Assembly: GCA_009787785.1 (NCBI GenBank)
Contig: WQSR01000021.1
Span: 1-39,741, forward strand
Length of the DNA: 39,741 bases
DNA from: Defluviitaleaceae bacterium
GTDB taxonomy: Bacteria > Bacillota > Clostridia > Lachnospirales > WQUN01
Direction: 5' to 3'
The first letter of the stretch is position 1, and every line of letters starts with the position of its first letter. A program made the translations under genes and the position numbers. Positions 13,985-23,910 of the stretch are shown one piece after another. The notes beneath the pieces were generated by a model. The model searched no databases, was not told where the DNA came from, and saw nothing but the letters and a program-made list of their open reading frames with translations.

Positions 13985-16096
13985 ATGCTATTGTCCATCG
14001 GCATGATTATGAAAAACGAGGAAAAACACCTGCGTGACTGCCTTACCGGGCTTAAACCCATCCTGGAACAGGTACATAGTGAGCTTATTATCTATGACAC
14101 CGGCTCTACAGACGCCTCCGTGGAAATCGCCAAGGAGTTTACCAAAAAGGTATTCCACTGCGAATGGCGGGGGGATTTTGCGTGGGCGCGCAACCACACC
14201 CTGGACAAGGCACTAGGTAAATGGTACATGTTTATTGACGCCGATGAAGTTTTCCGGGACACGACAGACCTCATCAACTTCTTCAATAGTGGCGAATATA
14301 AAAAATACGGCTCCGCAACAATTAATATGAATAATTTAAATAATAAAAATACAAAAAATCTTTTCCACGCGATGCGGGTATTTAAAAAATACAAGAATAT
14401 ACAATTTTTAGGCAAAATACATGAATATATACCGGCTCCCATGCCTACCAGGAATTTAAACAGCTTGCTTGACCACTACGGATATCTATATGAAACAAAG
14501 GAAGCGCGAAAAATAAAACATGAGCGCAACATTGCGCCATTATTGGAGCAATATGAAGAAGAACCCGATAATCCGCGGCACGTCAGCCATTTAATAAATG
14601 AGTATAGCGGTGAGGAGAATAAAGACGAGCGAATTAAATATATACATGTAGGCTTGGATTTGCTTAAAGATAATTATAAGGAGTATTATTTCCACGCCTT
14701 CCATTTTAATAATATATCCCATTACCATGACCTTTCTCTGTGGGAAGAAGCGTTGGAAGCGGTTGACCGCTACCTTTCAATTACAAAAATGTTGAGCAAG
14801 GTGGCTGTCCCCATCCGCGCCATGCAATCCCAGGCACTGCGCAATCTAAAACGCTATAAGGATGCCGCCGAGGCGGGCATAGCCGCCCTTGAAATGTACG
14901 ACAAAGACGAGTTGGGCCAATTGGATAACAAGGTATCCACCGTTTTAATCCTTCCCATCCCATTTAGTAACCGCGACAGCGCGATAGACAATATCGTGTT
15001 CAATTATATGTTGGACGACGACTTTGATTCCGCGTTGGAATGGGATAAGAAATATACAAAGAGCAAGAAAGACACGCTTTTTATGCAATACGCCGCGGAA
15101 GCCTTGAAAACCAAGCAATACGCCAACTTGGCCAAGCTGTTCGACTATGCCTACACCCATTACGGGGAAGGCACGCCAGAATATGATAATATCATTGCCA
15201 CCATTGAAAATTCCCTCACCACCCACAAGGTTAAGGAAATTGTAGCCGAAGCCATTTGTAAGCACCCCGGGGAAAGCGACTACATCCGGTACATGCGGCT
15301 CCGTAAGGACCGCAACGCTGAGGATTTGCGTTATTTCCTTGAGCTGGACAGGCCCCTTCCCCAGCATTTTGCCGATGTGCTTGTTATTGCCATGGAGGAG
15401 AAGCAGGATTTCTCCGCCTTTTTGGATAAGCTTGACATTGAGGACACCCCGCGCCTGCTGTCACATCTGCTACGCTCCAACCCGAACATTGACAATACAG
15501 TGGCCAACCTTTTGGCGGAAGGGCTTCCCGCCCACGCAAGCTTAAAATGTCTGCGCGTGTTCAATACCATCACGTTAATCATATTTTCACGCATTGCGCA
15601 CAACGCCAAAGCCGTGGACGAAGGCAAGAACGAGTTTGTCTTATCTTTCTTTGAGCGGCGCGTCCGTCTGCACCATGCCTACCTCGCCCAAATCTACCGC
15701 CCGGAAATTTATAACGACCAGCAAATCGAAACCTTGCCCGAGCAGGACCGCTTTGTTTATTTTGCCGGCTGTGCCTTCGAATGCCGTGACAAGGGCGACA
15801 CAGCCGCCTTCGCCCGCTACCTGCGCATGGCCTTGCGTGCCAACAGGGGAATAAAGGACATTGTTCAGCTTTTAGGCGAGCAACTAAAGGAACAGGAAGC
15901 CGCCCCGCCGCCCCCTTCCCCCCAGGACGAGCTGGCCGCCGAAACCGCCAAGCTGAAAGCCATAATCAATACAATGATAGCCATCGGCAATTTCGGCCAA
16001 GCGGGACAAATTTTGGAAACCTACGCCCAAATCAACCCCACCGACCCGGATATTGAGCGGATAAAAGAGAAATTGGACGGAGCGAGCATAAAATGA
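13985..16096 (+). CDS. GT2 glycosyltransferase fused to TPR-like repeats
   Basis: 703 residues. Residues 1-230 are a family 2 glycosyltransferase: LSIGMIMKNEEKHL, the nucleotide-binding YDTGSTDAS (38-46), and the metal-binding DAD motif at 85-87 (MFIDADEVF). The rest is helical with TPR-like pairs (for example YANLAKLFDYAYTHYGEG) and near residue 640 a Pro-rich linker, then a last TPR (IGNFGQAGQILETYAQINP). Such fusions are common beside flagellin genes in Clostridia and often modify protein targets. The nucleotide sugar used is unknown. It lies 13 bases after radical SAM A and overlaps the methyltransferase by four bases (ATGA). Confidence 0.88.
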   Translation: MLLSIGMIMKNEEKHLRDCLTGLKPILEQVHSELIIYDTGSTDASVEIAKEFTKKVFHCEWRGDFAWARNHTLDKALGKWYMFIDADEVFRDTTDLINFFNSGEYKKYGSATINMNNLNNKNTKNLFHAMRVFKKYKNIQFLGKIHEYIPAPMPTRNLNSLLDHYGYLYETKEARKIKHERNIAPLLEQYEEEPDNPRHVSHLINEYSGEENKDERIKYIHVGLDLLKDNYKEYYFHAFHFNNISHYHDLSLWEEALEAVDRYLSITKMLSKVAVPIRAMQSQALRNLKRYKDAAEAGIAALEMYDKDELGQLDNKVSTVLILPIPFSNRDSAIDNIVFNYMLDDDFDSALEWDKKYTKSKKDTLFMQYAAEALKTKQYANLAKLFDYAYTHYGEGTPEYDNIIATIENSLTTHKVKEIVAEAICKHPGESDYIRYMRLRKDRNAEDLRYFLELDRPLPQHFADVLVIAMEEKQDFSAFLDKLDIEDTPRLLSHLLRSNPNIDNTVANLLAEGLPAHASLKCLRVFNTITLIIFSRIAHNAKAVDEGKNEFVLSFFERRVRLHHAYLAQIYRPEIYNDQQIETLPEQDRFVYFAGCAFECRDKGDTAAFARYLRMALRANRGIKDIVQLLGEQLKEQEAAPPPPSPQDELAAETAKLKAIINTMIAIGNFGQAGQILETYAQINPTDPDIERIKEKLDGASIK

Positions 16097-17121
16097 ATAT
16101 CCAAGAACAATTTACCCAAGCCCAGTCCCTAATGGCGCAAAAGGATTACGGAGCCGCCGCAGAGATTTTTGTTGAATTGCAAATCTATCCTGCTGTCGCG
16201 CCCTTTTGTTATTATCAACTTGCAACCATTTCCAACGCCACCGGCGACCCGCTCACCGCCTATGATTTATATTACAAGGCGTTAGAGACCATGCCCAACC
16301 TGGCCGGGCAGCTGTGCGGGGACAAGCATTCCAGCCATACCTATGTATTCCAAGGCAAAAAAGAGGAAAAAGAACGCCTTCACTGCCCTTTCTGCGCCAA
16401 AACCGCAACCCCCCGCTGGTGCTACCCCCTGCTGGAGGCCCAAGGTTACAACGCCTTCTTCAATCCCATTCGCATGTGGATGTATTGCGAGCCCTGTCAC
16501 CACATGTTCGCCCGGCATTTCCCGGAGAAGCTGTTCCTGCACAATACCAACCCCCGCAAGGCCAACCCCGCCTTCTTCTCCTACTATTCGCAAATTTTGG
16601 GCAATATCCGCGCCAGGGGCTTCGCCCAGGGCATGGATTTGTTTGAAATCGGCATAGGTGCCAGCGAATGTCTGCTGGCCGCCCGGGAAATAGGCTACGA
16701 TGCCTTCGGCATAGACGTTATCGAACGCCACGTGGAAGACGCGAAAAACCTCTACGGACTCAACGCCGAAACCGCCGACATCAATGAATACAAAACCGGC
16801 AGGCAGTGGGATGTAATTATCATGGGCGATGTATTGGAGCATGTAACTGACCCCGAAGAAGCCATGAAAAAGGTAAACACCCTCATGAAGGACGACGGAG
16901 CGGTGTGGATTTCCACCCCCTCCTTCGAAAGTGCCTTCTCCGCCGTAGCCGGCCACAACGACGCCATGCGCCGCCAGCAATATCACTTGAATTATTTTTC
17001 CCGGGAGTCGCTATACGCCTTATTGGATAGATGCGGCTTGATGCCGGTGGATTATCATATCTCCAGCCATTATAACGGGTCTATGGAAGTGGTGGCGGTG
17101 AAAACTCAGTCCCGCCCGTAA
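16093..17121 (+). CDS. SAM methyltransferase with TPR and zinc-ribbon parts
   Basis: 342 residues. An N-terminal TPR-like hairpin (residues 1-70) resembles the tail of the preceding protein. Two CxxC pairs (C98/C101 and C132/C135) suggest a zinc ribbon. From about 180 comes a class I methyltransferase of the Methyltransf_23 type: motif I DLFEIGIGASECLL (182-195), acidic motif FGIDVIERHVE, and VIIMGDVLEHVTDPEEA. It starts inside the stop of the GT2-TPR gene (ATGA), so translation is coupled. Likely O- or N-methylation of the glycan placed by that enzyme (inference). Its last 16 bases overlap the end of the convergent ugd gene. Confidence 0.87.
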   Translation: MNIQEQFTQAQSLMAQKDYGAAAEIFVELQIYPAVAPFCYYQLATISNATGDPLTAYDLYYKALETMPNLAGQLCGDKHSSHTYVFQGKKEEKERLHCPFCAKTATPRWCYPLLEAQGYNAFFNPIRMWMYCEPCHHMFARHFPEKLFLHNTNPRKANPAFFSYYSQILGNIRARGFAQGMDLFEIGIGASECLLAAREIGYDAFGIDVIERHVEDAKNLYGLNAETADINEYKTGRQWDVIIMGDVLEHVTDPEEAMKKVNTLMKDDGAVWISTPSFESAFSAVAGHNDAMRRQQYHLNYFSRESLYALLDRCGLMPVDYHISSHYNGSMEVVAVKTQSRP

Positions 17122-18269
17122 ATATCGCAGGTAAATACTTTGGTTGCAACATCAGACAGTTCATGCGACATCCTGTTGGCGGCAATAGTGCCGGATGTAG
17201 CCTTAAACTCGGATAAAGATGCAATCACAGGACAGCTGTGAAAAGTAGCCTCCTTTAACAAAGGCTCATAAATTACCACCTCACGCTTGGCGGAAATCAG
17301 CGTATTGAGTATATGCAGAACCGACGATTCACGGAAGTTGTCGGAGCCGGATTTCATTACCAGCCTGTATATGCCGATAACGCCCTGTCTCTTTAGTAGC
17401 TCATTAGAAATGAATGTCTTGCGCGCATCGTTCGCTTCCACTATCGCGCCGATGATACTGCTGGGAATCCCCTTAAAATTCGAAGATAGCTGTTTTGTAT
17501 CCTTGGGAAGGCAATAACCTCCGTAACCAAAGCTGGGGTTGTTGTATCCGTCTCTTATGCGCGGGTCAAGGCAAACCCCCCGCACCACAGCGGCGGCGTT
17601 CATATCCTTCGTCATGGAAAAGGTGCTGATTTCGTTAAAGTAAGCGACCCGCATTGCAAGGTACGCGTTTGAAAAAAGCTTGATTGCCTCCGCCTCGTCG
17701 GTGCTTGTTATGAGCACTTCAGCATCTTGCTTGTCAGATGAAGCCAACAAAATATCGGCAAATGCCTCTGCCAAAGGGGTATTGCCCCCGACAACGATTC
17801 TTGACGGGTTTCTGGAATCATACAACGCCTTACCTTCACGCAAAAACTCCGGTGCGAACAATATTTTGTCGGTATTGTGCCGCGCATTCATTAAACGGGT
17901 AAACCCAATCGGTATGGTAGAGCGAATTACGATTATTGTGCCGGGGTTGGCTTTTATGATTGATTCAATCACGCTTTCCACCGATTGGGTATCAAACTTG
18001 CCCGTTTTTTCATTATAGTTTGTTGGCGTAGCAATAATGGCATACGGGAACGGAGAAAAATCAAAGTCATCCGCATGGGAAGCAGTAATATCAAGGGGTT
18101 CTGTGGCTAATGCCGTTTTTATTTCCATGTCTTCAATGGGAGAAACACGATTGTTTACCATGTCAACCTTTGCCTGCACAATGTCTGTTATGATTACCGT
18201 ATTGTGCGCGGCAAGCATCACCGCGTTCGCCAAACCAACATAGCCTAAACCCGCCACCGCTATTTTCAT
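17106..18269 (-). CDS. ugd: UDP-glucose 6-dehydrogenase
   Basis: 387 residues. Oxidises UDP-glucose to UDP-glucuronate with two NAD+. The N-terminal Rossmann motif is GLGYVGLANA near residue 7; the catalytic cysteine is in GYGGYCLPKDTKQL near residue 250; the C-terminal domain with VVIYEPLLK is also present. GDP-mannose or UDP-ManNAc dehydrogenases share this fold, but the short form and active site fit UDP-glucose best. The start at 18269 has AGGAGT six bases upstream; six residues of an upstream extension are discarded. Last gene of the minus operon; it supplies a sugar donor for the glycosyltransferases above it. Confidence 0.88.
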   Translation of the reverse strand: MKIAVAGLGYVGLANAVMLAAHNTVIITDIVQAKVDMVNNRVSPIEDMEIKTALATEPLDITASHADDFDFSPFPYAIIATPTNYNEKTGKFDTQSVESVIESIIKANPGTIIVIRSTIPIGFTRLMNARHNTDKILFAPEFLREGKALYDSRNPSRIVVGGNTPLAEAFADILLASSDKQDAEVLITSTDEAEAIKLFSNAYLAMRVAYFNEISTFSMTKDMNAAAVVRGVCLDPRIRDGYNNPSFGYGGYCLPKDTKQLSSNFKGIPSSIIGAIVEANDARKTFISNELLKRQGVIGIYRLVMKSGSDNFRESSVLHILNTLISAKREVVIYEPLLKEATFHSCPVIASLSEFKATSGTIAANRMSHELSDVATKVFTCDIYGRD

Positions 18270-18283
18270 GTTCTTCACTCCTG

Positions 18284-19606
18284 TCATTCGTAATACCCGT
18301 TATAAAGCGGCCATACTATTTTATCTTGCGGCACACCCAAGGCCACAAGGGTCTTCTTTATTTCCGCAACGATTTTAGGATTTTCAACAGCAATAACCGC
18401 TATGTCGTATCCGGCATGTACAATGCTGTCAACAGGCTCAACCGGGAAGCCCAGCGCAACCAATTGTTGGCTTTTGGCATCTACCCAAGTAACCGCCGAT
18501 GCTTTATCACTAAGCGTAAGCTGTAAATAATAGTCAACGCCAACATTGCTTGCACCGTATAACAATATATTCCGGCTTGCATCCACTTCTTTGGGGATGG
18601 TATACCAATAGGGCATGGCCTTGTGCGGTGCTTTATAGAATTTTCGAATAAAGCCGGGGGCTTCAAGCTCGCGTAGTTTTATATAGTTATTGTTCGTCAT
18701 ATTCATCATATTAAAGGTACCCAGCTTACTTTTCCAGAAATCAACAATTGTCTTTCTATGGTATGCGTCATATTCAAGTCCCAGAGATACCAGCGCGTAA
18801 TAAGACTGCTCCAAGGCAAAGCTTGCAAATGCCGCACGGATTTTTTCGTAATGTTCGAGCCGGTGGATGTATTCCCACACGGCTTCAACCGCCAGCAAAA
18901 TATTCAGCTTCCCTGTTTTATGCGCTTTACGCGATGATAGTTGCGTGGTTATGTTTCTTCTATAATGTACAAGCTTTTCGGTAACTATTTTTATTTTTTG
19001 CGCGGTTGCCAGCGAAGCAAGGCAAAAAAAAGTATCATTGTGCGTTTTAATCTCTTGAAATTGAATCCTCATTTTTTTTATAAAGGAATGCCGGAACAGC
19101 TTATTCCAACAAACGCAAAAGCCAAAGGCAAAAATTACGTTGGGATAGTCCATTGCGGAAAAAGCGCGGGCTGTGCTTACATTTTCTGTTTTTAAAGACA
19201 ACGGCGCATCCATCAACAGCCTGGTTTCCGTATCAAATACATCAGAGTCGCAAACCACGATATCCGCATCAAACTCCTTGGCTTCATCGTACATGCGCCG
19301 TAGCATATACGGCTCAAATAAATCATCGGCATCCAAGAACGACAGATATTCCCCTCTGGCAACGCCAAGCCCTACGTTGCGGGCCGCTCCTGCGTTTTTA
19401 TTTTTCTGCGAGATAATACGAAAGCGGTCATCCCGTCGGGCAACCCCATGCAATATTTCCAAAGAATCATCTGTAGAGCCATCATCTACGCAAATAATTT
19501 CTATGTCACGCAATGTCTGGTTCGCAATACTGTCCAGCGTTTGGGCAAGATGCTCCCGACCGTTATATACCGGAACAACAACAGATACGCAAGGCAATTC
19601 CGGCAT
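18284..19606 (-). CDS. GT2 glycosyltransferase with C-terminal Rossmann module
   Basis: 440 residues. Residues 1-230 are a GT-A family 2 enzyme: SVVVPVYNGREHL, CVDDGSTDDS (39-48), GAARNVGLGVARGEYLSFLDADD (catalytic DAD at 92-94). Residues 346-440 form a separate small Rossmann-like module, NILLYGASNVG, with WVDAKS after the second strand and IAVIAVEN after the third. Similar modules occur in six other proteins of this island. The sugar donor is unknown. The gene lies three bases after the FkbM gene and 14 bases before ugd. Confidence 0.87.
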   Translation of the reverse strand: MPELPCVSVVVPVYNGREHLAQTLDSIANQTLRDIEIICVDDGSTDDSLEILHGVARRDDRFRIISQKNKNAGAARNVGLGVARGEYLSFLDADDLFEPYMLRRMYDEAKEFDADIVVCDSDVFDTETRLLMDAPLSLKTENVSTARAFSAMDYPNVIFAFGFCVCWNKLFRHSFIKKMRIQFQEIKTHNDTFFCLASLATAQKIKIVTEKLVHYRRNITTQLSSRKAHKTGKLNILLAVEAVWEYIHRLEHYEKIRAAFASFALEQSYYALVSLGLEYDAYHRKTIVDFWKSKLGTFNMMNMTNNNYIKLRELEAPGFIRKFYKAPHKAMPYWYTIPKEVDASRNILLYGASNVGVDYYLQLTLSDKASAVTWVDAKSQQLVALGFPVEPVDSIVHAGYDIAVIAVENPKIVAEIKKTLVALGVPQDKIVWPLYNGYYE

Positions 19607-19609
19607 ATG

Positions 19610-20635
19610 CTAATACCTGCCTTCTCTGGGTATTGCGTAGAGCACCAGTTCGAACTTGCAAGCATGGCTGTACTTGCGTATATAATAATCATATTCCGGG
19701 AGCAACGCCATTAAGTACTGCGGTATCTCCACTATGTCCTCCGGTTTATGATAAATACTTATCGCAAGCTTTGGGCGGCAACGTATAATGGTATTTCGTG
19801 CTCCCTTTAATGCCTCCAATTCCGCGCCTTCGATGTCCATTTTTATATATGTCACATTTTCGTTTATTAATTCCTCATCAATTGTAGTTGCTTGAACCGT
19901 GCAATTTCCACCCTTCATAATACGATGCCCGTCCATACCACCATTTGTAGTAAATGTAACCTCGCCTTGTTTTGAATACACCGCCTTATTTATTAATTTG
20001 AAATCTAAATTATTTAATAAAAAAAGTGCTTCCTTATATGACTCAGGGGAGGGTTCGAAGCCTATTACTTTTCCGCTAGGGTTTAGCTGTAAAAAATCCA
20101 GTGTGCTTTTACCATCCAACACCCCGCAATCTACAAAATATTCAGAGACGTCAAACTTTATAAAATCGGGAAAATATTGTTTGTTTATATTCTTTTCTAA
20201 GCACAAAAAGTAAATATCACTTTCTTTCCAACCGATGTCTATAGCTAAATCGAAAATATTATTGCGGATAGTTTCGCATTCAACAGTAATTAGCAACGGC
20301 AAATCCCCATACTTTTCATACATATTTTTAGGCTGCAAAATTGTCATGTCATACAATTTCATCCCCCATAAATCAGGGTTTGAGTCACAGCACGCTTTAA
20401 CCGTTGTATGAATCGAAATTGCCATAAAACTATACAAACGAGTATTTTTTCCACAGCCCCACATGACACATGTATTACCTACAGCCGCCCAATCCGGCAA
20501 TCCGTTGTATTTTTGACTAACACGCATTTCATTGATGTAATGCGTGTCATCTCCGTCAAGCATATAAGCATACCGACATTCGAAAAGTTCCTTTGACTGC
20601 CGGTCAGCAAGCATGTCTTTAATATCTTCTATCAT
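19610..20635 (-). CDS. FkbM-family methyltransferase with N-terminal Rossmann module
   Basis: 341 residues. Residues 55-150 hold the small Rossmann-like module (CVMWGCGKNTRLYSF). From about 160 an FkbM methyltransferase follows: YFVDCGVLDGKSTLDFLQL (SAM motif I), VIGFEPSPESY, and YIKMDIEGAELEALKGA, the family signature. FkbM enzymes O-methylate sugars, and one lies in the flagellin modification cluster of Clostridioides difficile 630. Start: ATG at 20635 with GGGAGG upstream, overlapping the stop of the preceding glycosyltransferase by four bases (ATGA); a TTG six bases earlier is too near the site. Confidence 0.88.
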   Translation of the reverse strand: MIEDIKDMLADRQSKELFECRYAYMLDGDDTHYINEMRVSQKYNGLPDWAAVGNTCVMWGCGKNTRLYSFMAISIHTTVKACCDSNPDLWGMKLYDMTILQPKNMYEKYGDLPLLITVECETIRNNIFDLAIDIGWKESDIYFLCLEKNINKQYFPDFIKFDVSEYFVDCGVLDGKSTLDFLQLNPSGKVIGFEPSPESYKEALFLLNNLDFKLINKAVYSKQGEVTFTTNGGMDGHRIMKGGNCTVQATTIDEELINENVTYIKMDIEGAELEALKGARNTIIRCRPKLAISIYHKPEDIVEIPQYLMALLPEYDYYIRKYSHACKFELVLYAIPREGRY

Positions 20636-21921
20636 CCCCAAGCCTCCCTAAGCAGGTTTAATTTATTTTTAATATATCCATACAGCATTGAATGAAATAC
20701 AGGATAGAACTTTTTATGCGCACTAAACACCGAAAAATCTGCCGCATCACAAATAAAATTTTGATAATTATCCCAAATCAGCGTTTCACCCTCTATAAAT
20801 GGCAAGGATGTATAGTCAATGTCTAAAATATGATAGCAAGTTATAACATGCAAGGTGTTATTATCTGTTGCCATGTTATCAGAGGCAATAGCTATGGGTG
20901 CATCGGTAACACTGCGTAAAATACTAGCGAGTGCATCCCTTTGTGTAAATCCGCGTCCTTCATGTACGATTATTTTCCCTTTTCCCTTTACAAGACTATG
21001 CCACTTTTGTACCGTCGCCAACGGTGCTACTTTATGCGCCTCCGCTTTACCCATTACGCCATTTAACGCGTCAAAAAGCGCGTGGGTGTAGGCGTTGGCC
21101 CTTTCCGGCGTGTTTATATTGACGACCATTGTTCTAAAAAAACGCCCCGTTACAATTTCAGCTAAATTCTCAAAAATCTCTGCATCCGTATGCCTAGCGA
21201 AACAAACAATTTGATTTCTCATTCTATAATACGAGCCCATTGGTTGCTGGTATACCGATGGGCTACAGTGATATACAACAGCAGCGGAAATTGCACACAC
21301 CTTATATCCTGATTTGCGCAGTCTCCAACAAAATTCCATATCATCCCAAAAAATAAAAAAATCCTTATCCGGCAGCCCTGCATTCTTTAAGGAATCAACG
21401 AGAATAATTGACGCGCCAAAAGCGACATAATCACATGTTACTTCATCCGGCAAATCGCTGTATTTTACCTGATGAAAGGGTAATTTTAACCTAAAATTTT
21501 CAACATCAATAAACGCACCCATCTCATAAACGGTTTCAAGATTTTCCATATCTATAATTGTCGCGCCGCAGGCGGCAACATTAGGATTTTTCTCCATATA
21601 TCGCCGCAGTTCACGTATAGCATCGGATTTTACTAAAATATCATTATCGAACTCTGCTATATATTTATATTGGTTCATTCCACTTATATGCTCCATACCA
21701 CGATGGAACCCGCCTGCACCACCTGTGTTTTCATCATTAACAAGCAAAGTTACACGGTCCTTGAAGTATTTCTTAACCGCATCTACGGAGCCGTCTTTTG
21801 AGGCATTATCTACCACAAAAACGTCAAAATCTACCTCGTCAGAGGCAAAAATTGAATCCAAACATTTAATAAGCAGGTCGCGTTTATTATAGTTGACCAC
21901 CAATACTGCCAAATCGGTCAT
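20632..21921 (-). CDS. GT2 glycosyltransferase, rhamnosyltransferase-like
   Basis: 429 residues. The N-terminal domain has VLVVNYNKRDLL, FVVDNASKDGS (36-46) and EFDNDILV with the metal-binding DND at 92-94, plus FIFWDDMEFCWRLRKSGYKV, a pattern typical of rhamnosyl- and galactofuranosyl-type GT2 enzymes. The last 130 residues (from about VTDAPIAIASDN) form an unassigned domain. The gene begins two bases after glf with a strong AAGGAGG site. Adjacency to UDP-galactopyranose mutase makes UDP-Galf a likely donor, by inference. Confidence 0.85.
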   Translation of the reverse strand: MTDLAVLVVNYNKRDLLIKCLDSIFASDEVDFDVFVVDNASKDGSVDAVKKYFKDRVTLLVNDENTGGAGGFHRGMEHISGMNQYKYIAEFDNDILVKSDAIRELRRYMEKNPNVAACGATIIDMENLETVYEMGAFIDVENFRLKLPFHQVKYSDLPDEVTCDYVAFGASIILVDSLKNAGLPDKDFFIFWDDMEFCWRLRKSGYKVCAISAAVVYHCSPSVYQQPMGSYYRMRNQIVCFARHTDAEIFENLAEIVTGRFFRTMVVNINTPERANAYTHALFDALNGVMGKAEAHKVAPLATVQKWHSLVKGKGKIIVHEGRGFTQRDALASILRSVTDAPIAIASDNMATDNNTLHVITCYHILDIDYTSLPFIEGETLIWDNYQNFICDAADFSVFSAHKKFYPVFHSMLYGYIKNKLNLLREAWG

Positions 21922-21923
21922 AT

Positions 21924-23006
21924 TTACAACTCCTCCTTGGCAAAATTTAATGCCATATTAATAACATCCTGCATATCCAAGTATTGATAGCCGCCCAGAC
22001 GGCCCTTAAAATGCACATTTCTCTCTTTTCGCGCCAACGAAAGATATTTTTCATAACGGCTTGCGTTCTTGTCGTCATTTATTGGATAATAAGGCTCATC
22101 AGCCGGTGTCCAATTTTGAGGATACTCCTTTGTAATCACTGTCTTGTCCTGTGTCCCAAACTCAAAATGTTTATGTTCAATTATTCTTGTATAGGCTTCC
22201 TTGGCAGAAGTATAGTTTACAACGGCATTGCCTTGAAAATTGTTTGTATCCAATATTTCATGCGCAAAGCGTAGGCTACGGTATTCCAACGCGCCAAATT
22301 GATAATTGTAATAGCCGTCAATCGTCCCTGTATATATAATTGCATCCGCAAGCGTAGCCATTTCGGGAGTATAGGCAGTGCCCAGCCTCACGTCGCATCC
22401 ATCAAGCATCTTTTCAAAAATCTGCGTGTACCCGCCTATTGGAATCCCCTGATAACGGTCATTAAAATAGTTATTGTCATAGGTAAAGCGTACCGGCAAC
22501 CGCCGGATAATCGACGCGGGTAAATCCACGCATTTTCTGCCCCATTGCTTCTCTGTATACTCTTTAATTAAGATATTGTACACATCTGTTCCGACAAGAA
22601 AAATCGCCTGTTCTTCCAGGTTTTTCGGCCCAACTATCCCCTCGCGTTGGCTCTCGATACGCGCCCTCGCCTCATCGGGGGTAATCGTTCCCCAAAGCTG
22701 GTAAAACGTATTCATATTAAATGGCAGACTATATATTTTGCCATTGTAATTGGCTATCGGTGAATTGGTAAACCTGTTAAATTCCACGAATTGATTCATA
22801 TATTCCCATATATGTTTTTCGCTCGTGCGGAAGATATGCGCCCCATATTTATGCACTTGGATGCCTTCCATGTTTTCGGTATAACAATTGCCGCCGATGT
22901 GCGAACGCTTGTCCACAACAAGGCACTTTTTCCCTTTTTTAACCGCTTCACGGGCAAACACCGAGCCAAAAAGCCCCGCCCCGACAATCAAGTAATCATA
23001 AGACAT
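21924..23006 (-). CDS. glf: UDP-galactopyranose mutase
   Basis: 360 residues, the family length. A flavoenzyme that converts UDP-galactopyranose to UDP-galactofuranose. FAD-binding GAGLFGSVFA at residues 8-17, then RSHIGGNCYTE, HKYGAHIFRTSEKHIW, the active-site region NGKIYSLPFNMNTFYQLWG and YTEKQWGR are all characteristic. RRLPVRFTYDNNYFNDRYQGIPIGGYT is also conserved. It sits between two GT2 genes with one- and two-base gaps, so it is part of a tight operon. It implies that the glycan contains galactofuranose. Confidence 0.96.
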   Translation of the reverse strand: MSYDYLIVGAGLFGSVFAREAVKKGKKCLVVDKRSHIGGNCYTENMEGIQVHKYGAHIFRTSEKHIWEYMNQFVEFNRFTNSPIANYNGKIYSLPFNMNTFYQLWGTITPDEARARIESQREGIVGPKNLEEQAIFLVGTDVYNILIKEYTEKQWGRKCVDLPASIIRRLPVRFTYDNNYFNDRYQGIPIGGYTQIFEKMLDGCDVRLGTAYTPEMATLADAIIYTGTIDGYYNYQFGALEYRSLRFAHEILDTNNFQGNAVVNYTSAKEAYTRIIEHKHFEFGTQDKTVITKEYPQNWTPADEPYYPINDDKNASRYEKYLSLARKERNVHFKGRLGGYQYLDMQDVINMALNFAKEEL

Positions 23007-23007
23007 G

Positions 23008-23910
23008 TTATTTTACTCCCGTTAGGTAATCGGCAATGGAGCGGCCTTGGAACCCTTCCATCACATTCCGCGTTATTTCTTCATCGTGCTGCCCTGCCAG
23101 CCTGGAATAAAAGAAAACGCTCCGCAGTCTTGACGCTGCATGAAGGGACAGCACCGGCAGCCATTCGTCAAACCCGCTCCCGCGCCAGTACGATTCGAGA
23201 GCTTCAAAAGTATCTGCGTAAATCCGGGCAAGGTTCCCTTTGTTCGCCACAGTATAAACATTGGAGTTGCTACGCTGGAAGTAGTTGTACATCCCTTCCG
23301 GCGTAAACGCCACCCTACTTATATGTGGCAGTAGCTTGAAGTTAAACAGCGTGTCATCGCCCAATTTATATTGCTCAAATACAATGCCGGATTTCTTTAC
23401 CATCTCTGTTTTATATAGCCGCGTCCATATATAGTTGTTGGGTCTCGGGCAGGCACAAAACCGGGCAAAATAGCTGTATACATCCTCCCAGACATCGACA
23501 ATTTGCCTTTCCATTTTTGAATACTGCATATCCACATGGTCGTCATATACCAGGTTATAATTGCAAACTGCCATATCTGCATTTGCTTCGGTCATCGTCA
23601 ATAGGAGCTTTTCATACATGCTTAGCTCAAGATAATCATCGCTGTCAACAAAGGCGAGCAATTCTCCTGTGGCGGCGGCCATCCCCGCATTGCGTGCCGC
23701 AGAAACCCCGGCATTGGCCTGGTTAATGAATTTCACCCGGCTGTCTGGGACAAACCGTTCGACAAGCGATGCCGTTGCATCGGTGGAGCCATCGTTCACA
23801 ACGATTACCTCAAGATTGCTATACGTCTGCGCCAAAACGCTTTCCAAGCATTTTACAATGTACTTTTCTACATTGTAGCAGGGTATAACGACGGATATTT
23901 TATTCTTCAT
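23008..23910 (-). CDS. GT2 glycosyltransferase
   Basis: 300 residues, a single GT-A domain of family 2 with a short helical C-terminus: ISVVIPCYNVEKYIVKCL, VVNDGSTDATA (38-48), AARNAGMAAATGELLAFVDSDD (metal-binding DSDD at 89-92), and CNYNLVYDD. It has no Rossmann module. Its start overlaps the tagD end by 11 bases, with GGAG in the tagD coding region. Donor and acceptor unknown. Confidence 0.88.
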   Translation of the reverse strand: MKNKISVVIPCYNVEKYIVKCLESVLAQTYSNLEVIVVNDGSTDATASLVERFVPDSRVKFINQANAGVSAARNAGMAAATGELLAFVDSDDYLELSMYEKLLLTMTEANADMAVCNYNLVYDDHVDMQYSKMERQIVDVWEDVYSYFARFCACPRPNNYIWTRLYKTEMVKKSGIVFEQYKLGDDTLFNFKLLPHISRVAFTPEGMYNYFQRSNSNVYTVANKGNLARIYADTFEALESYWRGSGFDEWLPVLSLHAASRLRSVFFYSRLAGQHDEEITRNVMEGFQGRSIADYLTGVK

